Shown: piece by piece, positions 59,901-64,000 of the stretch
How the letters are laid out: every line of letters starts with the position of its first letter
How positions within the stretch are numbered: position 1 is the first letter of the stretch
Source: Symbiodinium microadriaticum
Lineage: Eukaryota > Sar > Dinophyceae > Suessiales > Symbiodiniaceae
Assembly: GCA_001939145.1 (NCBI GenBank)
Contig: LSRX01001160.1
Location: forward strand, 108,174 to 172,173
Direction of reading: 5' to 3'
DNA: 64,000 nucleotides
The notes under the pieces: model-generated
Databases searched by the model: none
The model's input: only the letters and a program-made list of their open reading frames with translations
Told to the model about the DNA's origin: nothing
Made by a program: the position numbers and the translations under genes

Positions 59901-60599
59901 TGCTCTCTTCAGCCTTCAACCTCTGAAAACATTCATTCTCTTCCCACTGAAGCTAATCCTCAAACTCAAGTGTAACATATTCGAGAAGCCATGATCGGCT
60001 ATCGTCGAAGATCTGCGAAGCTGCGCTGTCTGTAGCCCATTGTGCTTCAAAGCTGTCTCGAAGTGGAGCGTATGAGTTGTGAGTGACATGTTCTGCGAAG
60101 TGAGCCTAAGTGCTGCTTGCCTTTCATCATAGCAGTCTGTCTCGCTGCGAAGTAGCGTCGTCTGAAACAGCTCAGCTTTCGCCCTATATGCAGTCATCTC
60201 CGTGTTGAGCTGGGATACCAGGATGTCAGCTCCCTGTTACGAATGCTAATCGCCTGGTGTGTTCGGCGTCTGCCTGTGCCTCCTGAGACCTAATGTGCAC
60301 ATTGGCTTCCGTAAAGATAACAGTTAACGTCCATCATCATACGGTGCCGGGCTTCACAGCTTGTTATTCGGCTGCGTGCTCCAAGGTCCAGTCGTTAATG
60401 CAAACATTAATTTGCTGGCTCTCTTGGAGCAACTGCGTGAAATAGTGTTGGTGCCCTGATTCTCATTCCCGGTACTACCAAGGTTGGGGACCAACGCCAT
60501 CAGAGCTACCTACGGCTGATACTCTGAAGTTTCAGGTATGACAGCTACCAGCAGCTACAATCCGTTAAGTCAACCCTGTGAGGCACCTTTCGTAGCAGG

Positions 60600-60925
60600 G
60601 TCAAATCTACGAGACAGACAGACAGCCAGCCAGCCAGCCAGGCAGGCAGGCAAGCAGGCAGGCAAGCAAGCAGACGAGCAGAGAGACGAACAGCCAGACG
60701 ACCAGCCAGACGAACAACCCAGACGAACAGCCAGACGAACAGCCAGACAAACAGCCAGACGAACAGCCAGACAAACCGACAAAAAAACAGACAAACGAAC
60801 AACCTAGCGGCCTAGTGCTGCCCTGCCCTGCCTTGCCTTCCTGCTCTGTGCTGCCCTCTGCCCTCTGCCCCCTGCCCTGTCCGCCCTTGCCACCCGTGCC
60901 CTGCCTGCCTGCCTGCCTGTCAGCC
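60600..60925. repeat. CAGC/CAGA/GCAG repeats and CCTGCC-rich tract
   Basis: Alternating CAGC, CAGA, GGCA and CGAACAGCCAGA units from about 60,615 to 60,795, then CTGCCCTGCC-type pentamer and hexamer repeats to about 60,925. The open frames (Arg/Gln-rich or Cys/Trp/Leu-rich) are artefacts of the repeats. Confidence 0.9.
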
Positions 60926-61081
60926 AGACAACACAATGGTCATAGTCATAGTGTCACACTATGCGTAGATGTCTGTCCCCTTGAGTTGGTGTTTAGGCTT
61001 GTATGTGTACTGCAACAGCATCTCGCAGCACATAGACACTGCTTGCAATCAATGCAATCTCACTATGTAACGCCAGGCGGC

Positions 61082-61320
61082 AATCTTGCCCTTGGGGTCC
61101 TCTAAGAAGACCATTGGCATTACGGACGACCTGAAATAAGCTCCGCCACAGCTGGAGTCGGCTCGGCGAAAAGGTCACCCAATTGCCACCCCGACTTTCT
61201 CAAGATTCTGCTGGGTCCGAGGCTTGCCGCAACCTGTCTCTCCCTGAATGCAGATGACCTGTGAACGCCTGAGCTTCTCTACCGTCGAAACAACCACGTG
61301 GAAGATCATGGAAGGGCAGG
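61082..61320 (-). CDS. Helicase exons 1-2 of the resolved set (motif I)
   Basis: The first exon, which ends at 61,224, reads VVSTVEKLRRSQVICIQGET and then GCGK: Walker A/motif I with the hydrophobic strand before it. Its 5' end is not fixed. A 93-bp intron (61,131-61,223) with a GC donor (AA|GCCTCGG) and TTTCAG acceptor follows. The second exon, 61,082-61,130, completes the lysine codon and reads SSVMPMVFLEDPKGKI. It ends in phase 0 at a GC donor (ATT|GCCGCC) and joins exactly to AVTQPRRIAA in either copy of the duplicated block. Ser-Ser replaces the usual Ser/Thr-Thr after GCGK. The intron between is at least 18.8 kb. Confidence 0.85.
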
Positions 61321-61984
61321 TGGCATGATCCTTGCAAAGAGGGTCAGCAACAGACTGCATCAGTTCACCCAACCCTGGAACCTCCCTGGTGTACTGAAGC
61401 TCGGCGAACCTCAAGGCATCTCGGACTGCCTGCGCAGCTGTCCATGCCGGCCTCGGCAAAGGCCCTTTATTTGTCTTTGCGATAACAGCCACTTGTTGAG
61501 CCAAAGGGCAGCTCGTTGAAGCTCGGCGCTCGCGGGGCCGCAGATGCCTCGCCTGTTTGCGCACGAATCCAACAGTCCAAGCAACCCCGCGGCAGCTTGA
61601 ACTTGTCACTTGGCTTGCACTCTACTCTCTACACACGAGAAGCACGATCTAAAGGTCCGTGAAGCGCCTGCGGGGTACAATGGCACACTCTTCGGCCTCA
61701 AAGCAAACAGCATCAAACAGCGGAAAGCGCCACGCAGCGCAGTCGGCGACTCGCACAGAATCGCAAGCTCCGCCCCGAGCTCTGCGCTGTCCTGGCTCCG
61801 CTGCCGTCGCACTCGGCCCATTTGGCCCTGGCCTTTTTTGGCGAAGCGATGCGGGTGCACTGAGGCGCATCCGAATTCTCCTCCGAATCTGTGGCTGCTG
61901 CGATGTCGAGACATCCGCATCGAACTTTCCTGACATGGAAGCCGGGAGGTGCGATCGTGAGAGGAAAACACACGAAGCGTCACC

Positions 61985-62281
61985 AACACTCAGAGATTCA
62001 TGAGTTTCTTTGCAGATCAACAGATGCATAGCATGGCCCTGGCCTTTGCCTTTGCCTTTGCCTCCGCCTTTCTTTCCTGCAGCAGATCAACTGCCCGAAG
62101 CCGCAGTTTGAGATGTGAACAACATGTCCCTGTCTCGTCTGAACCAGAGGCTTAGCCACATGAGTTCGAAATGCACCACACTGCTTCTCAAATCCAGCTC
62201 GCCTGCATTGTCCTGCCAGCTGCCACTTCCCGAGCCACCACCTCCCTGCCAGTGCATCTTGTGGGTGAGGCCCATCCCCAC
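61985..62281 (-). CDS. Candidate N-terminal exon(s) of the helicase gene
   Basis: The minus strand has an ATG at 62,281 (MGMGLTHKMHWQGGGGSGSG) giving a Gly/Ser-rich start. Further on, after CTGCAG at about 62,078, comes GGGKGKGKGQGHAMHLL, a Gly/Lys-rich basic stretch. Gly-rich basic N-termini are usual in RNA helicases, and place and strand fit, but no conserved domain backs this. Confidence 0.3.
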
Positions 62282-63785
62282 ACGGAGAGAGTGACTCTGA
62301 CTGGCATATTGCCAACGGTATCAGAGGGACATCGAACAGCATCCCCAAGCATCAGGCTCTTGTTACTGCACCTGTCAAGCCTCTGGCACACAGCAAACAC
62401 CGGCCTTGCCAGCGGCGCCGTAGCCACCTGACATCCGTCCCTATGCGAATCATGTGGCCTCAACAACCAAGCTAAGTGAGAGAGACAGTTAAAGAGTAAC
62501 AATGCGAACGCAAACGACATGCACAAATACTGACAGATGCCATATGGTGCACATGCGCACATGCATGCAGAATGGATCTTATGCATCAATACGGACTCAC
62601 ATGCTTGTTTGCAGGAATGTCTGCAAGCCCAGGACAAAAACAACGAATGTAGCGCATAAAGAACACAATATGGGCAGAATGTTGTGCAAATATCGGCTGA
62701 GAACTACCACTGTGCAGATCGAAAAAACAAACAAGCAACTGACATAATAGTAGAGGGCTTTTCCAAGACACGCTATGGTGGCAACCCGAAGATCGAGAAT
62801 CCTTAAAGGATATTACAGCTAGCATCTATCATGCCCGGGTTCACTACCATACCCGCCCACCCAACCCTACCAACATAACCTTATAGCCATCTTATCAACA
62901 GAACATTATAACCACTTTACCAACATATCCTACACCCTTCTACCCCATGGGCCTTATCAACTATCCTAACAACTATCTCCTAACAATTCGCCTAAACCCC
63001 ACAACCCCAATTACCAAACCCCTTAACCATTCTCCAACCAAAGCCCCTATCCAAGCGAACCGGAGCCTGTTCCTTATTATTATGTAACTAAGTGTGCTAT
63101 TCTACACTTGTCAAACGATTATGAACTATCATTTCACATATTAACCTCGTTGTTTCTCGTAAACATTCGTAATCTGAGTTGTAATGATTACGTATCTCAT
63201 GTATTCTCTCGAGAAAAAACCTATGCACTCTATGATAATGGTCCACATAGCCACATAGAGTATCTTGGTAATGCTCTTGTTCTCTCTGTGCCATTTGTAA
63301 AGATCATAAGTGCCTATTCATACATGCTTTTCATTTCACAATGTAATTCCAGTGTGTATTCATTACTGTCAATATTTCTTTTTAATATTTCACAAGCATT
63401 AGAATATTCCGGATACTTGTATGAGCTAGTGAAGACATAAATGTAATCATCCAATAGACATGTCAATAGACAGCACTTATCAAAACAATAATACTCGGCA
63501 ATCGAACAATTAACATCACATAAAGCATCGCATTGGCCTAGTAATATGTGTTGTTTGCTGTTAACTTTACTACACACAGTGCAATTGTTGACACGGATGT
63601 TTCGTTTTCACTTCGCTTTCATGTTCACCCTCAGCTTCATGTTCACTCTCGCTTTTATATTCACTGTCGGTCATCTCCTAATATTATATGTCGCTTTCGC
63701 TTTAAGCCCCTTTCGACTACGTCCGTTGAAGCGAGAGAAAACCAACTACACATATTCAGAACCCAAGGTTGTTTGCATCCCTACC
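62282..63785. other. No recognisable gene; G-poor stretch inside
   Basis: From about 62,845 to 63,055 the plus strand has very little G and many ACC/CAA/CCTA words; it is compositionally unlike its surroundings. From 63.1 to 63.6 kb the sequence is AT-rich with chance frames on both strands. At 63,605-63,670 a short TTCATGTTCAC motif repeats about three times. No exon or RNA gene was recognised. Confidence 0.5.
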
Positions 63786-63789
63786 CTAG

Positions 63790-64000
63790 GTTTTTGGTAT
63801 CCCCCACAGTGCAACCGCAAAGCCCCCGCAGTGCACCCGCAAAGCCCCCAGAGTGCAACCGCAAAGCCTCTGCGGTGCAACCGCAAAGCCCCCGTAGTGC
63901 AACCGCAAAGCCCCGCAGTGCAACCGCAAAGCCCCCGTGCAACCGTGAAGCCCCCGCAGTGCAACCGCAAAGCCTTGCAGTGCAACCGGAAAGCCCTGCA
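63790..64000. repeat. ~21-bp minisatellite at right end
   Basis: About ten units close to CAGTGCAACCGCAAAGCCCC, 17-22 bp each, with small length changes in the C-run and substitutions. It runs off the window end. The minus-strand open frame over it (ALRLHCGG-type period) is a repeat effect. Confidence 0.95.

Larger units (their letters stand above)
11575..61320 (-). other. TDRD9/Spindle-E-like DEAH-box RNA helicase gene (span)
   Basis: The span is inferred from exons in the order and phase expected for one DEAH-box (SF2) RNA helicase: motif I GETGCGK, Ia VTQPRRIAA, Ib TRLSFVTT, II DEIH, III MSATVDA, IV VLIFLPG, V STNIAESSITIPDV, VI QRRGRCGR, then an HA2-like exon GIPGDGVVIAAALS. The sequence around motifs IV and V (VLIFLPGLSEIEQLH, LHSVVPHEQQ, KVVLSTNIAESS) is closest to the TDRD9/Spindle-E branch known to me. 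The family unwinds RNA using ATP; in animals TDRD9 acts in the piRNA pathway, but no such role can be inferred here. Most exons are 16-93 bp. Donors are about half GC and half GT with one GA, and acceptors are AG. Two introns exceed 18 kb. The gene is broken up by a retroelement, an exon-block duplication and a giant satellite. Some exons (between motifs III/IV and in HA2) are unresolved. Confidence 0.85.

Noticed and set aside
63790-64000. CRISPR-like array of regular repeats at the right end
   Set aside because: Units of about 21 bp follow each other without unique spacers, so it is a minisatellite. The left-end repeat was rejected for the same reason.
1-64000. tRNA, rRNA or snRNA genes
   Set aside because: No cloverleaf with proper A and B boxes, no rRNA core motifs and no Sm-site RNA was recognised by eye. 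A covariance-model scan would be decisive, and was not possible here.

Overview
The window looks like nuclear DNA of a dinoflagellate, most plausibly a suessialean (Symbiodiniaceae/Polarella type). The grounds are: a gene cut into many 16-93 bp exons whose introns use GC and one GA donor as well as GT, with AG|G acceptors that often repeat the donor bases; degenerate TTTAGGG/CCCTAAA interstitial tracts; a decayed copia-like gag of a type I associate with dinoflagellates; a YR/RT retroelement; and very abundant simple repeats. Nothing looks prokaryotic, and most long open frames here are not genes.

The backbone is one minus-strand gene for a TDRD9/Spindle-E-like DEAH-box RNA helicase. I rebuilt its exons from helicase motifs and reading phase. 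Motif I lies near 61.2 kb. Motifs Ia, Ib, II (DEIH) and III lie in a 2.3 kb block present twice (40.8-43.1 kb and 18.1-20.4 kb). Motifs IV, V and VI and the following segments run from 17.4 to 15.2 kb, an HA2-like exon is at 12.3 kb, and a probable late exon is at 11.6 kb. More coding exons of uncertain identity lie at 9.4-9.9 kb and 5.3-6.0 kb on the same strand and may be its 3' end or another gene.

The two copies of the 2,321 bp block flank a 19.7 kb perfect array of an 8-bp unit (about 2,468 copies of TACATAGA) that begins beside a single N at 21,014. The exon phases allow only one copy of the block in a mature frame. Either a recent tandem duplication surrounds a giant array, or two contigs of one locus were joined at the N.

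The large intron between motifs I and Ia (42.3-61.1 kb) holds a retroelement of about 9.4 kb (44.6-54.1 kb, minus strand) that codes for a tyrosine recombinase, a CCCH-finger Gag-like protein and an RT-RNase H. The recombinase lies upstream of the RT, as in VIPER-type elements. The Gag-like and RT frames are one frame broken only by a TGA, and a short motif (RATGBA on the plus strand) is strongly enriched through the element in more than one reading frame. The rest of the intron holds broken Lys/Ala-rich gene fragments, GC-rich hairpins, telomere-like tracts and the copia gag relic.

The window ends lie in minisatellites (about 19 bp at 1-360, about 21 bp at 63.8-64.0 kb). The rest of the first 15 kb is intron or intergenic DNA with microsatellites and a 1 kb AT-rich tract.
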